33,030 nt of DNA, from positions 1 to 33,030 of IMG/VR virus record IMGVR_UViG_3300034198_001645, one strand, 5' to 3'. The DNA is from a virus. Under the pieces are notes generated by a model, which saw only the letters and a program-made list of their open reading frames with translations, had not been told where the DNA came from and searched no databases. Below are positions 17,338 through 25,371 of this stretch, in pieces; positions within the stretch are counted from its first letter, which is position 1, and every line of letters begins with the position of its first letter. A program made the translations under genes and the position numbers.

Positions 17338-20017
17338 ATGCGCCTAGCGCAACTTCCATCGTCATGTTCACGATAGTTAATGGCAGCGGGTCTTCCTGAC
17401 GCACAAACACGGCACCGCTGTCCGCCCAGGTAGGCGTAATGACCACCAGCACTTCTTCAGATTTCAGGGACGGAGGGCTGCCATAAGGCTCCGTGGTTCT
17501 TTGCTTAGCCTCGGTCAGGTTATCCTCATCAGGTCCAATGAAAATACCGGATGATCTATAGACACGCATCCAAACCTTGTTGACGTTCTTCATGCGGCCT
17601 TGCGCATAGCCTGCATCCACCTGCAGCGCCAACGGCAAGGTCTTAAGGTCTGACACATAGGGCAGGCCAACAATGATCTTGCTGTATGGTCGGGTCAATG
17701 TGATCTGCCCAGATGCAGGCACCACTTGCTGTGGCAATACCGCGCCATCAGCCAAAATGCTTACAGTCTTACCAATCAGCCAACTTAAATTAATTGTAGT
17801 GGTTGCAGGCGGAGTACCGGCATTTACGACTTTGACACCGCTGTCCACAAAGAATGCATCAGACTGAGTCTCAAATAATCTTGACTGCATGCGCTCTACA
17901 TATCGGACTACGCTACCACTTGGCAATGTGCGCTTGACAATAACATACAAAATATCATTGTCACCTTCAGGCACAACCGTGCATGTTTCAAACTGGCCAT
18001 CAGTATCGTGATGGTGCCATGCCCCTACGTTCTGCTCTGGGATATAAGTCAGACCAAGCAGATTGCCATTGGATGACACAAACCATAGCAATGGCTGTGG
18101 TGACTTCGAGTAGCACATGTCCATGATCTGCAGGTTATCAAACAAGTGAGTCGCTCTTAGCGATAGGTCACCAGTGATAAAGCCTTGAGCTTGCCAGTTA
18201 TATCCGCACTCGCGCACATGGCCGCCACGGGCTGCGCAATACACCAGCGTGTTGTTGATGATCGATGGCTGCACATTGCTGGCACCGATATAGGATTGAG
18301 GTCGCACACTGATCGTACTAGGCGTAAGCACGTCAGAGTTTGTTGAGCTGACGCGCCATTCAGCTGAACTGGTTAGCAATAACAACTGAGTCAGCGGGAC
18401 AATGTGGCGAATAGTATTGGCTTCGCGGGCTGCTACCTGAAAGCTAATTCTGTCATCATCTCTGACCGGCAGAGAATAAGACATGTTGTTTTCTGTGCCT
18501 GATTTGGTCATCCATATTTGCGCAGGATGATCCGTACTGCCGGCAAAACATTTACGTTGCTCGAAATAAGATACAGCGCCTGGATAGTCACCATTGGTTG
18601 GTGCGGATAGATTCAATGTAAATGTAGCGCCTGAACCGCCTAAAGCAGACTTGACTGATATTTGTGGACTAATATAGCCCGCACCACCATTAGTTACGGT
18701 AACGCTTGTAATTGAACCTGAAGTGCCACCACTCAATACTGGAGTTAATACAGCGCCAGTACCGGAGCCTGCTGTATCAATTACCTCAATTACAGGAATT
18801 AGCGGATTGACAGATAATCCAGGAATCGATATTGTTTCTGTGCTATACGGGCCATTGTAAGTTACCGATCTATGCACCATGCGAATATATGGGGTCGCGT
18901 AACTTAATCCGCCAGAAGAAAATGTCATTGTGCAAGTATAGGTCCGTTGTCCGAAGATGGATGAAGTTGCAATATCATAATGCACAGGTATTGTTGTAAT
19001 ATCGGCACCAGAACCTGACCCGGTGCCATCAATAATTGAAAATGTTGGGTTTGCTGCAGGACCAATCGATGACGCTTCTTTTACCGTTACCGTTACAACA
19101 GTATTGGTAATTACGCCGCGAGTAGTTCCATAATTTGAGCCGCCTGCAGTAACATTAACGCTTGCAATAGAAGATGCAAGATTAAACACATCATCGTATT
19201 GCGGCGGAGTAATGCTCATGTCTGGAGCAATGTTTTCATCCGTAATTGACAGTGTGCCGGCGCTTTGTGGAACTTCGCCAATGTATCCGTAAATGCCTGT
19301 TTGTAATTTGTAAACATAATAGCGAGATGCGCCAGATACTGCAGGCCATGTAATATTTACCGTTCTACCGGTTTCATTCAAGTTACTTGCTACTGATGCA
19401 ACCAACGATGGAGCAGACTCAGAAATGCCATCTTCAGCAATACTGGTTACTACATACGAATAAGTATATTTAGTCGGACCAGGATCATTGGCCGGAGGAT
19501 TATCAATTACCGCTACAGAACTAGGCGGAGCAATTGATGGGATGATCGAAATATCAGCAAGCACCCAAGTCAACGGGCTGGTAGATGTTCTGCTTAATGT
19601 TGCGGGTCTATGGTTAGGATGCACCAGTGTGATGACATCATTGGACTGCACATAGTGAATATCAAACAGCTCTGCAGCTGTATAGGTATTGGCAACTTCA
19701 TAAGGCGCAGTGCCTAAACTATTTAGGATTGGCGCACCATTGGTAAAGAAACGGAAGTAGCCGGCACCCAGCTCGATCACGCATGAGTCTGTTGTAGATT
19801 TGACAAATGGGATCAAACGAGTTTTGACTGCAGGTGTTTTGACTGACGCAACATAAGAAAAGCCCGGACGGTTTTCTGCAGGCCCTTGAGCCTTGGCAAT
19901 GAAGTTGCGCAGGATAGCCGCACCAGACTGATACTTTTCATCATCAATACGGCCATACATCTCAGGAGAGATTTCACCGCCGGCAAATGATCTGAGTAAC
20001 GTTCTTACGTTTGGCAT
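17336..20017 (-). CDS. tail tubular protein B / nozzle, T7 gp12-like
   Basis: This 893-residue protein opens with the family's characteristic start (SFAGGEISPEMYGRIDDEKY, then a FIAKAQGPAENRPGFSYVAS stretch), as in gp12-type nozzle proteins that form the distal short-tail tube. The C-terminal half keeps the family look (SSAEWRVSS, VRPQSYIGASNVQP, AARGGHVRECGY). It is about 100 residues longer than T7 gp12 (794). The extra length lies at about 165-470: a fibronectin-III-like segment (SYVVTSIAEDGISESAPS), then repeated Gly-rich beta units (IDGTGSGSGADI, IDTAGSGTGAVL, GGSGATFTL). Such inserts often decorate the outer tail surface and may contact the host. The ATG follows the upstream stop after one base (TAAGATG), so it is probably translationally coupled. 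Confidence 0.9.
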   Translation of the reverse strand: MPNVRTLLRSFAGGEISPEMYGRIDDEKYQSGAAILRNFIAKAQGPAENRPGFSYVASVKTPAVKTRLIPFVKSTTDSCVIELGAGYFRFFTNGAPILNSLGTAPYEVANTYTAAELFDIHYVQSNDVITLVHPNHRPATLSRTSTSPLTWVLADISIIPSIAPPSSVAVIDNPPANDPGPTKYTYSYVVTSIAEDGISESAPSLVASVASNLNETGRTVNITWPAVSGASRYYVYKLQTGIYGYIGEVPQSAGTLSITDENIAPDMSITPPQYDDVFNLASSIASVNVTAGGSNYGTTRGVITNTVVTVTVKEASSIGPAANPTFSIIDGTGSGSGADITTIPVHYDIATSSIFGQRTYTCTMTFSSGGLSYATPYIRMVHRSVTYNGPYSTETISIPGLSVNPLIPVIEVIDTAGSGTGAVLTPVLSGGTSGSITSVTVTNGGAGYISPQISVKSALGGSGATFTLNLSAPTNGDYPGAVSYFEQRKCFAGSTDHPAQIWMTKSGTENNMSYSLPVRDDDRISFQVAAREANTIRHIVPLTQLLLLTSSAEWRVSSTNSDVLTPSTISVRPQSYIGASNVQPSIINNTLVYCAARGGHVRECGYNWQAQGFITGDLSLRATHLFDNLQIMDMCYSKSPQPLLWFVSSNGNLLGLTYIPEQNVGAWHHHDTDGQFETCTVVPEGDNDILYVIVKRTLPSGSVVRYVERMQSRLFETQSDAFFVDSGVKVVNAGTPPATTTINLSWLIGKTVSILADGAVLPQQVVPASGQITLTRPYSKIIVGLPYVSDLKTLPLALQVDAGYAQGRMKNVNKVWMRVYRSSGIFIGPDEDNLTEAKQRTTEPYGSPPSLKSEEVLVVITPTWADSGAVFVRQEDPLPLTIVNMTMEVALGA

Positions 20018-20018
20018 C

Positions 20019-20699
20019 TTAGCGTCCGCTCATCCACTTAACGATGTGTTCTGGTTTGATCTGTCGCTGATTTGCATCAGACATCTTGGCCTGAGATAAA
20101 TACATGCTCATCATCTGCTGGCATCGTTTGGCTTCTGCGGCACCAGCATCACCTTTGATCACTGGACCTGCAAGCATGGATGCCAAATGCCAAGATAAGG
20201 TCATCACAAATAGCGGGCTATATTCTGCGGTGTTTGTGATTTGACCGGTGTAACGCAACACAGCCTGCTCTTGATCTGTCAGCAAAACATGCTGTCCAGA
20301 GCTATTCACTTCAAGCGTAAATGGTTGAGGCGTATATCTACCTGCAGCCATAATCGGCGCATTGTTGGCATAATATCCTGGCGTGTCTGTTGGACTGAAT
20401 CGAGTGCTGTAATCATCCTGAGCGTCAGGCGGCAATATAGCTAATATATTAAGAGCATCTGCTGGAATCGCATAAGCATAATCCCATTCAGGCCATTCAG
20501 CCGTGACTTGCGCTAATGAAACGCGCTTAGTGCTAAAACCCCATGAATTCATTTCCAATAATGAATCACGGGCCATTGGGTAAAACATTGCGCAATGTTG
20601 CGCTTGAGCCGAGCCTTCGGGCGGGCTGATGCTGGACACGGTGGCCACGTCACCAAGATGGGCCAAAGCTAGGTTACAAATATCGACTTCTGATGCCAT
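20019..20699 (-). CDS. tail tubular protein A / head-tail adaptor, T7 gp11-like
   Basis: This 226-residue protein has the N-terminal pattern of the family (EVDICNLALAHLGD) and the conserved ARDSLLEMNSWGFSTKR and YAYAIPADALNI segments. T7 gp11 (196 residues) forms the ring that joins portal and nozzle. It sits directly before the nozzle gene, the usual order. AGGAG stands 6 nt before the ATG, immediately after the T tract of the 20711-20747 terminator. Readthrough must therefore supply this gene, or there is a start site I cannot see. Confidence 0.88.
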   Translation of the reverse strand: MASEVDICNLALAHLGDVATVSSISPPEGSAQAQHCAMFYPMARDSLLEMNSWGFSTKRVSLAQVTAEWPEWDYAYAIPADALNILAILPPDAQDDYSTRFSPTDTPGYYANNAPIMAAGRYTPQPFTLEVNSSGQHVLLTDQEQAVLRYTGQITNTAEYSPLFVMTLSWHLASMLAGPVIKGDAGAAEAKRCQQMMSMYLSQAKMSDANQRQIKPEHIVKWMSGR

Positions 20700-20710
20700 G
20701 CCAGACTCCT

Positions 20711-20747
20711 AAAAAAAGAGGGGATAATGGTTGCCCAGAATCCCCTC
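20711..20747 (-). terminator. strong intrinsic terminator after the capsid genes
   Basis: On the gene strand an 8-bp perfect stem, GAGGGGAT/ATCCCCTC, with a 14-nt loop is followed directly by seven T. It lies between the 62-residue gene and the tail adaptor gene. Its position just after the capsid genes is the same as T-phi behind gene 10 of T7. It would give high capsid and cement expression with lower expression of tail genes downstream. Confidence 0.9.
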
Positions 20748-20775
20748 GTATCATCAACAGGGACTATGCTTTGCC

Positions 20776-20964
20776 TTAGTCCGCATCCGATGTCCGCTTG
20801 GCTTTAACTGATACCTTCTTAGGTGCAGCCTCAGCTTCGACATCTTCCTCAATCAATTCCAAGTTTGGACCAGGTACATAGCTGTCATCTAAAGTGATGA
20901 TGGCTTCTGCATCACGGTATCCGTTTTGGATGAATGAGTTTTCTAGAACACGATACTTAGGCAT
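20776..20964 (-). CDS. small capsid-module protein
   Basis: A 62-residue protein beginning MPKYRVLENSFIQNGYRDAE, with a GPNLELIEED segment and a basic tail (KKVSVKAKRTSDAD). Short proteins with this plan (YRV..NSFI ... PGPNLE) are common in tailed-phage head gene clusters, but I know of no assigned function. It has a good ribosome site (AGGAAAA about 8 nt upstream) and lies 12 nt after the cement gene, just before the terminator, so it should be expressed as strongly as the capsid. A role in capsid assembly or head-tail completion is inference from position. Confidence 0.75.
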   Translation of the reverse strand: MPKYRVLENSFIQNGYRDAEAIITLDDSYVPGPNLELIEEDVEAEAAPKKVSVKAKRTSDAD

Positions 20965-20976
20965 AACATTTTCCTA

Positions 20977-21411
20977 TTAGGTCACAGAGAAGCCAGAAGC
21001 GTAGAACTTCTTGCCGTCTTGGATATCAGTTACGATATCTGCAGTCACAGTACCAGCACTATAAGTACCGCTAACAGTGTAACGAACGCCAAGATATTGC
21101 GTACCTTTGCTGGCAATGACTGGGTTGATACGAACGGCAGTATTGTAACCAGCAACTAATGAAGCTGTCAGTACTGCATCCGAGCTACCCAGAACTACTA
21201 CACCAGAAGTCAGCGCAGCATTTGTTGCACCGATGACTTCAAACTTTACGCTCGTACCGCCAGTTAGAGCGGCAGTCACAGCAAAGTTTGCATATAGTGG
21301 ATGACCTTCACCCATATCGCGGGCAATGAGCAAATCAATTGAGTCAGTGGATACAGCAGTCGTAGTAACGGCTTGATCCGTAGAGACTCGTAGGAATTTA
21401 TCTGTAATCAT
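20977..21411 (-). CDS. capsid cement (decoration) protein, Bbp16-like
   Basis: This 144-residue all-beta protein matches the pattern of the Bbp16 cement family as I recall it: DKFLRVSTDQAVTTTAVSTD at the start, an R-D-x-G-E-G-x-PLY segment (about 31-39), and a C-terminal YLGVRYTVSGTYSAGTVTAD. In BPP-1 the cement protein has a jelly-roll fold and clasps neighbouring capsid subunits from outside. It follows the major capsid gene after 39 nt and has AAAGG about 10 nt before its ATG. Acidic and basic residues are few, as expected for a structural shell protein. Confidence 0.82.
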   Translation of the reverse strand: MITDKFLRVSTDQAVTTTAVSTDSIDLLIARDMGEGHPLYANFAVTAALTGGTSVKFEVIGATNAALTSGVVVLGSSDAVLTASLVAGYNTAVRINPVIASKGTQYLGVRYTVSGTYSAGTVTADIVTDIQDGKKFYASGFSVT

Positions 21412-21450
21412 GTTGGTTTACCTTTAAGTTAAAGTTGATAGATGAATTTA

Positions 21451-22482
21451 TTACTGAACAGCGTCTTCAGTATTCTTCAGCGCGTCAACACGGCGGCAAG
21501 GAATACCCAAGAATGACAACCAGCTTTGAGCAGTACCGAACTGGCTCAAGCCTTCGTTCACCTTCAACACGGCTTGGCTCTTGTCCAATGCGGCAACGGC
21601 CAGACCAGAATGCACAGTACGGTTCATGTAGAACGCAGCACGGCCCATAGCCATATTAGGAATACGGTATGTAGCGCGAGCCATCAACTTCATGAGCGTA
21701 GTAGATGCAGTAGACAATTGAGTACCGGACTGAGTTACCAAGTCGCTAACAATGATGTTAGGAATACGAACAACATAACGCCAGTCTTTTACAACCAGGC
21801 CATTCTTCCACTGATAGCGCGTTGCATAAGCTTGCAAACGGGTGCCGTCAGAGTTGTAAACAGTCTGTTCGCCAAGGTCTTCATGAATCAAACCGGCTTT
21901 GCTGCCCTTTGGGAATGGGCAATACACAGTTTGGTCACCCCAAACAACCAAGTACACAGAAGTGTTCACACCGTTCGTGCTGTAGCCAGAAGCAGCAGCA
22001 GACAGAATGTTTTGGCCGTTAGATGCAGACAGGCTGGAATAACGAGGAGCAAGACCTAAGTATTGCTTAGGATCAGTGCCAGGGTTGCCGTAGAACAGAG
22101 TCGTGGCTTGAGTCTGATTCATTGCTTCCAAGAAAGCAGTATCTTCAGACAGACGGAACTGGGCAGTGTTGCCGTTAAGCATTGCCAGGTCTTTATCAAC
22201 TTCTGAACGGGCTTCAAGGATACCGCAAGCTTCGTCAACCTGTGCAGTGGTTGATTTGCTGTTTGGAATACCTTGGTTAAGTGCGCGCCAGTAAACAGTT
22301 GGCAAACCAGTACGGATGACTACACGGTCACCAGTAGGCAGGTTGCCTTCACGGAATACTGCATCTTCGAGAACTTCGTTAGATTGAGACAGTAATTCAG
22401 CAACAATAGGAACTCGACCATCTGGGTCGACACGTTTTGCCCAATCGGCAAGCGTAAGAGATGTGCTAGTAAGAGCGGCCAT
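21451..22482 (-). CDS. major capsid protein, BPP-1 type
   Basis: A 343-residue shell protein. It follows the scaffold gene by 13 nt and precedes the cement gene, the standard order. Recognisable family segments are LTLADWAKRVDPDGRVP near the start, LPTGDRVVIRTGLPTVYWR (about 49-67), and EARSEVDKDLAMLNGN (about 90-105), the last strongly conserved in this family; later GLIHEDLGEQTVYNSDG and AFYMNRTV. BPP-1 capsid protein is known for an HK97-like fold with an altered chain topology, so this protein may share it; that is inference. TTGGAG about 8 nt before the ATG gives a strong start. Codon use looks more even than in the tailspikes. Confidence 0.85.
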   Translation of the reverse strand: MAALTSTSLTLADWAKRVDPDGRVPIVAELLSQSNEVLEDAVFREGNLPTGDRVVIRTGLPTVYWRALNQGIPNSKSTTAQVDEACGILEARSEVDKDLAMLNGNTAQFRLSEDTAFLEAMNQTQATTLFYGNPGTDPKQYLGLAPRYSSLSASNGQNILSAAASGYSTNGVNTSVYLVVWGDQTVYCPFPKGSKAGLIHEDLGEQTVYNSDGTRLQAYATRYQWKNGLVVKDWRYVVRIPNIIVSDLVTQSGTQLSTASTTLMKLMARATYRIPNMAMGRAAFYMNRTVHSGLAVAALDKSQAVLKVNEGLSQFGTAQSWLSFLGIPCRRVDALKNTEDAVQ

Positions 22483-22495
22483 GTTTTAACTCCAA

Positions 22496-23155
22496 TTAAG
22501 ATTGATTTGAATAAAGTGCGTTTGCTTGTTCATTGAAATTCTTTGGTGTGGACTTTGTGCCAGCGCCAGGCGAGCTACCAACGAACTTGTCTTCACTTAA
22601 AGATTTGCCGGCGTTGACCATAAACCGAATTACTTCGGGATGATTGCCAATGCCAGACTCGTTTAACAACGTGCGCAACGCAGGATTACCCCAGGTATCT
22701 AGTGCTTTCTTCGCAACGCCTAAATTCTGTGGCAACTGATCGCCACCAAATTCTTTGTCGCTTTTAGCCGACTCAATCCATTGTTCATGGACTGCTTGTA
22801 TCTGGGCTGCTTGTCTTTCGGCCAACTTAGGACCTACGACATCCAGCATCTTTTGCGCCTTCTCCTGACTCAGGTTGAATTCCTTAGCGATCTCAGAATA
22901 AGTTTCAATTATCTCTGAGTCATACGATTGACCCTCTGGAGCCTTAAACTCGTATTTTTCAGGCGCGCCTTCCGGTGCCTGTTCGCTCTCGGCATTCTCA
23001 GCGCCCTCGACCTTCTGATCGGTGGGCTGTTCCTGCTCGGCAATAGATTGTTGCTTGGTTTCGGCAGATTCACCGTAAAGTGCATTTGCCACATCGATTG
23101 ATTCAGGTGAGCCTTCAGGGGTCGTTGCGGCTTCCGTCATCGGGGACTCGGTCAT
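22496..23155 (-). CDS. capsid scaffolding protein
   Basis: This 219-residue, acidic, Glu/Gln-rich protein has a low-complexity first ~70 residues and a helical second half (EIAKEFNLSQEKAQKMLDVVGPKLAERQ) that ends with a short polar tail (TPKNFNEQANALYS). Composition, size and place directly before the major capsid gene fit a phage scaffold, which organises shell assembly and then leaves. There are two possible starts, Met1 and Met6. I prefer Met1 at 23155 because AAAGGA stands about 8 nt upstream, although this makes the gene overlap the previous one by 41 nt. No protease motif is visible. Confidence 0.82.
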   Translation of the reverse strand: MTESPMTEAATTPEGSPESIDVANALYGESAETKQQSIAEQEQPTDQKVEGAENAESEQAPEGAPEKYEFKAPEGQSYDSEIIETYSEIAKEFNLSQEKAQKMLDVVGPKLAERQAAQIQAVHEQWIESAKSDKEFGGDQLPQNLGVAKKALDTWGNPALRTLLNESGIGNHPEVIRFMVNAGKSLSEDKFVGSSPGAGTKSTPKNFNEQANALYSNQS

Positions 23156-23459
23156 TGTTTTGTTCCTTTACCATGGTTGGATAAAGCTCTGGACATAGCG
23201 TATGAATCATTGCGAGTATGCGATTCCCAAAGTTCCTGTTACCTTCTGCGAATGCCATCTGCATCGAGTTGGTGTTGAACGATAGGCGGAACACACCGCT
23301 CTGATCCAGTAACCGCCAGATCACCCGGCGGCCACGTTTACTGCCCATGAGCCACTTCAAATCAGCTTCTTCATTTTCCTTCGAGGTCTTTTCGCGTACA
23401 TCCTTTTCGGCCTGTATGCGTTCCTGACCCTTCAGGTCCAAAGGATCGTAATTGCTCAT
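23115..23459 (-). CDS. Bbp19-like head-module protein
   Basis: The 114-residue protein has a charged helical start (residues 1-33) and a conserved core, DLKWLMGSKRGRRVIWRLLD, then QSGVFRLSFNTNSMQMAFAEG and LCPELYPTMVKE. This matches the small domain I know from Bordetella phage Bbp19 and relatives, always near scaffold and capsid genes. The function is not established. The last 41 nt overlap the scaffold start. No good Shine-Dalgarno is visible before the ATG at 23459. Instead the leader (AAGTAACCGTG, 29 nt, ATG) closely resembles that of the acetyltransferase gene at 28353. Confidence 0.78.
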   Translation of the reverse strand: MSNYDPLDLKGQERIQAEKDVREKTSKENEEADLKWLMGSKRGRRVIWRLLDQSGVFRLSFNTNSMQMAFAEGNRNFGNRILAMIHTLCPELYPTMVKEQNNDRVPDDGSRNDP

Positions 23460-23488
23460 GCTGCGAATCTATCTGTAGGTTTGGCTGG

Positions 23489-23499
23489 CACGGTTACTT
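23489..23499 (-). promoter_or_regulatory. AAGTAACCGTG element, copy 2
   Basis: The exact 11-mer lies in the gap between the 242-residue gene and the capsid module, 29 nt before the ATG at 23459. The spacing is identical to copy 1 at 28383, and the last part of the leader (AG-TAGATTC-CA-C before ATG) is also shared. Unlike the other three copies it does not touch an upstream stop codon, so the motif is not explained by protein C-terminal conservation. Confidence 0.55.
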
Positions 23500-23546
23500 T
23501 ATTCAGGGTAGCCAACTTCATTTACTGTCAAATACTAACATCGTAT

Positions 23547-23567
23547 AAAAATGGAAACCCTTGTTTC
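23547..23567 (-). terminator. weak intrinsic-terminator-like hairpin
   Basis: On the gene strand GAAAC-AAGG-GTTTC forms a 5-bp stem followed by CA and five T, 15 nt after the stop of the 242-residue gene. The stem is short and AT-rich. Its place between two blocks supports partial termination; the structure alone would not. Confidence 0.3.
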
Positions 23568-23582
23568 ATTCTTGTTGCCATG

Positions 23583-24311
23583 TTAAATACTCATTGAAGA
23601 AGAAAGGGAAATGCCCACTAATGAATTAGACAAATCTGTTGATGGTGGCGTTACGCCTGGAGGAGAAAAAGCCCACGCAGCAACATTGAGTGCTGCGCCG
23701 CCATCTACGGCAAAGAATCCTGTCGCTGTATCCGCTGTTGTGGGTGATGATCCATTAAGATAATTTCCAAGTATGTTTAAATAAAAAAAATTTATGCCTG
23801 TTCCATTCATCCCAGTCGGCTGGGAGCCATAGCCACCAGTTGGGTCCATGTAAGCAAATCCAGCTACTACATCATTGGTAGTAGATGCTACATTCACTGT
23901 GTAAGTGTGCGATGCATCATCGTTATAATTTATAGATGTGCCAACACTGTAATTTAGCGTTCCAGAAGTTCTTACTCCAGAAAACGACATTACTGCAGAA
24001 GCCAAGTTATCGCTAGGTATAGGGCATGTGAATGTTAATGTATTAAGCCCCGTTGGTGCGTTGAGCAAATACCCACCAATAAATGCTCCCGAATAATATC
24101 CATTAGAACTACGATTAAAGCTGATCGTTAATGGCTGACCGCCATAAGTTGCTGTCGCGGTAGGAGTACCGCCATACTCCAAATTAATTGTTGCCAATAT
24201 AGCGCATAAAGCATTTCCACCAAAATTGTTAAAGCCATAAGAAAGAACATATATATCTGGCGCGCCTACATCTGTGTAGCCCGTTGCGCTGCTATTAAAC
24301 GCTACAGCCAT
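23583..24311 (-). CDS. beta-sandwich structural protein of unknown function
   Basis: This 242-residue protein has alternating hydrophobic strands, many Gly/Ser/Thr/Asn and no catalytic motif. The segments ATATYGGQPLTISF, GGYLLNAPTGLNTLTFTCP and SAVMSFSGVRTSGTL follow a pattern seen in phage and bacterial surface beta-sandwich domains. A virion decoration or carbohydrate-binding role is plausible but inferred. It is the last of four accessory genes between portal and capsid module, overlaps the preceding gene by 10 nt, and has GGAG about 8 nt before its ATG. It is somewhat AT-rich, as are the tailspikes. Confidence 0.7.
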   Translation of the reverse strand: MAVAFNSSATGYTDVGAPDIYVLSYGFNNFGGNALCAILATINLEYGGTPTATATYGGQPLTISFNRSSNGYYSGAFIGGYLLNAPTGLNTLTFTCPIPSDNLASAVMSFSGVRTSGTLNYSVGTSINYNDDASHTYTVNVASTTNDVVAGFAYMDPTGGYGSQPTGMNGTGINFFYLNILGNYLNGSSPTTADTATGFFAVDGGAALNVAAWAFSPPGVTPPSTDLSNSLVGISLSSSMSI

Positions 24312-24700
24312 AATGTCATCTCCCCATCAACAATAGATTGAACGTGGGGTTGATTTGGCTTATATGTAATTGAGTCTAATACTGTTTGATCTACAGTAAT
24401 TGCAGGTAAAGAACCTGTATATTCGCCATTTTCAAATACAACCTTAGAGCCTATAGAATCAGTAGCAACTGCAATTTTGCCATTCTCTAACTCTATAATA
24501 TCTCCAGCTTGAAATTCCCTGCATCCAATGCCTATGGCCTTCCCCAAAGCCCAATCGTTACCAGCAACAGTTGCCGCATCTTCTATAGTAGAAAGAATTA
24601 CGGTTTCAACAATCTGCCGAGTTGCAGGATCAGCAGAATCAAACCGAATCATCTTGTAGACGAATGGTCTGTTCTGCAAAGTAGCGAGTACAAGTTGCAT
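24302..24700 (-). CDS. unrecognised accessory protein
   Basis: This 132-residue protein is not recognised. It begins MQLVLATLQNRPFVYKMIRF; the first half looks helical (QIVETVILSTIEDAATVAGN), the second beta-rich (FQAGDIIELENGKIAVATDS). Its ATG follows the stop of the 82-residue gene after one base (TAATATG), and its end overlaps the beta-sandwich gene, so it belongs to a tightly coupled group. With its neighbours it probably contributes to a minor virion structure. No membrane segment or metal motif is seen. Confidence 0.65.
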   Translation of the reverse strand: MQLVLATLQNRPFVYKMIRFDSADPATRQIVETVILSTIEDAATVAGNDWALGKAIGIGCREFQAGDIIELENGKIAVATDSIGSKVVFENGEYTGSLPAITVDQTVLDSITYKPNQPHVQSIVDGEMTLWL

Positions 24701-24701
24701 A

Positions 24702-24950
24702 TTAAAATAACGCTACAAGGTTAGAAGCGGTTGCGGCAGACACGCCAATACCACGCACTGGAATCACACTACCAGTTAATGCACCAACAAATTGCACGGC
24801 CGTTCCATCAATAAGCTTAACTGTTACGTTACCAGTAGCGCCAACATAAACGCCGCGAAATGCATTACTGAAGTCTGTGCCGACAGTAATAGCAGCAGCA
24901 TATTCAGCAGGATTAGGATTATTTTGATTTGAAAAACCAGGAGCGGCCAT
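24702..24950 (-). CDS. small spike-base-like beta protein
   Basis: This 82-residue protein carries the pattern ITVGTDFSNAFRGVYVGATG, then NVTVKLIDGTAVQFVGALTG, SVIPVRGIGVSAATASNLVAL. The plan 'R-x-x-YVG-x-x-G-x-V-x-V-x-x-x-DG-x-x-V-x-F ... G-x-x-x-PVR ... A-(S/T)-x-L-VAL' matches a small phage protein family that I recall annotated as spike base protein (Rhodobacter gene-transfer-agent type). It has AGGTGA about 5 nt before the ATG, and the upstream stop is 7 nt away. It may form a trimeric or hexameric base that anchors the neighbouring accessory proteins to the virion; that is inference. Confidence 0.65.
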   Translation of the reverse strand: MAAPGFSNQNNPNPAEYAAAITVGTDFSNAFRGVYVGATGNVTVKLIDGTAVQFVGALTGSVIPVRGIGVSAATASNLVALF

Positions 24951-24957
24951 AGATCAC

Positions 24958-25362
24958 CTATTGAAAATTATTAAGTTTGAAAAGAGCTTGTGAAAGCAAA
25001 GTACAGATGCCATCAACTTCATTTTGAATGTGCGACTCGCTGCCCATTGCTTGGCGGTTTTTTTCCACATACTCATAAATATTTTGCACTTCTGCGGAAA
25101 ACACTGAAACATCAACTGGGAAATTAAACTTACCCTTGGTGCATCCCATCCATGCTTCAGCCAACCCATCAGTTGCGTCATCTAAATCGCTGTATACGCC
25201 CAATGCTTTATGAGCGCCATATGCTCCTGGGCCAGTTACAATCAAGTGAGCCATATGAATTAATTTAACTGCTTCAAGCAATCTAGAAATAAATTCTGTT
25301 GCTGCGCCTGAATCTGCTGTGTCGTTTTCTCCGTAGAGAAGACTGCTTGGTTTCATTGCCAT
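24958..25362 (-). CDS. Dps/ferritin-like helical phage protein
   Basis: This 134-residue, all-helical protein contains AHLIVTGPGAYGAHKALGVY followed by a D-x-x-D-x-L-A-E-A-W helix. This matches the H...SYAxHxALGxFYD...D-x-x-x-E-x-xxG layout of small ferritin-like phage proteins (DUF5856 type as I recall). His39, His51, Asp65 and Glu69 are candidate metal or core residues, but a complete di-iron set is not evident. The role in phages is unknown; its place right behind the portal gene suggests it is made late. AAGGTAA lies about 6 nt before the ATG. It could instead be a pure structural helical bundle. Confidence 0.6.
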   Translation of the reverse strand: MAMKPSSLLYGENDTADSGAATEFISRLLEAVKLIHMAHLIVTGPGAYGAHKALGVYSDLDDATDGLAEAWMGCTKGKFNFPVDVSVFSAEVQNIYEYVEKNRQAMGSESHIQNEVDGICTLLSQALFKLNNFQ

Positions 25363-25371
25363 GGAATTACC

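Noticed and set aside
23520-23545. TTGACA at about 23531 (gene strand) as a sigma70 promoter of the capsid module
   Set aside because: No acceptable -10 box lies 16-18 nt downstream; the AAGTAACCGTG element lies there instead.
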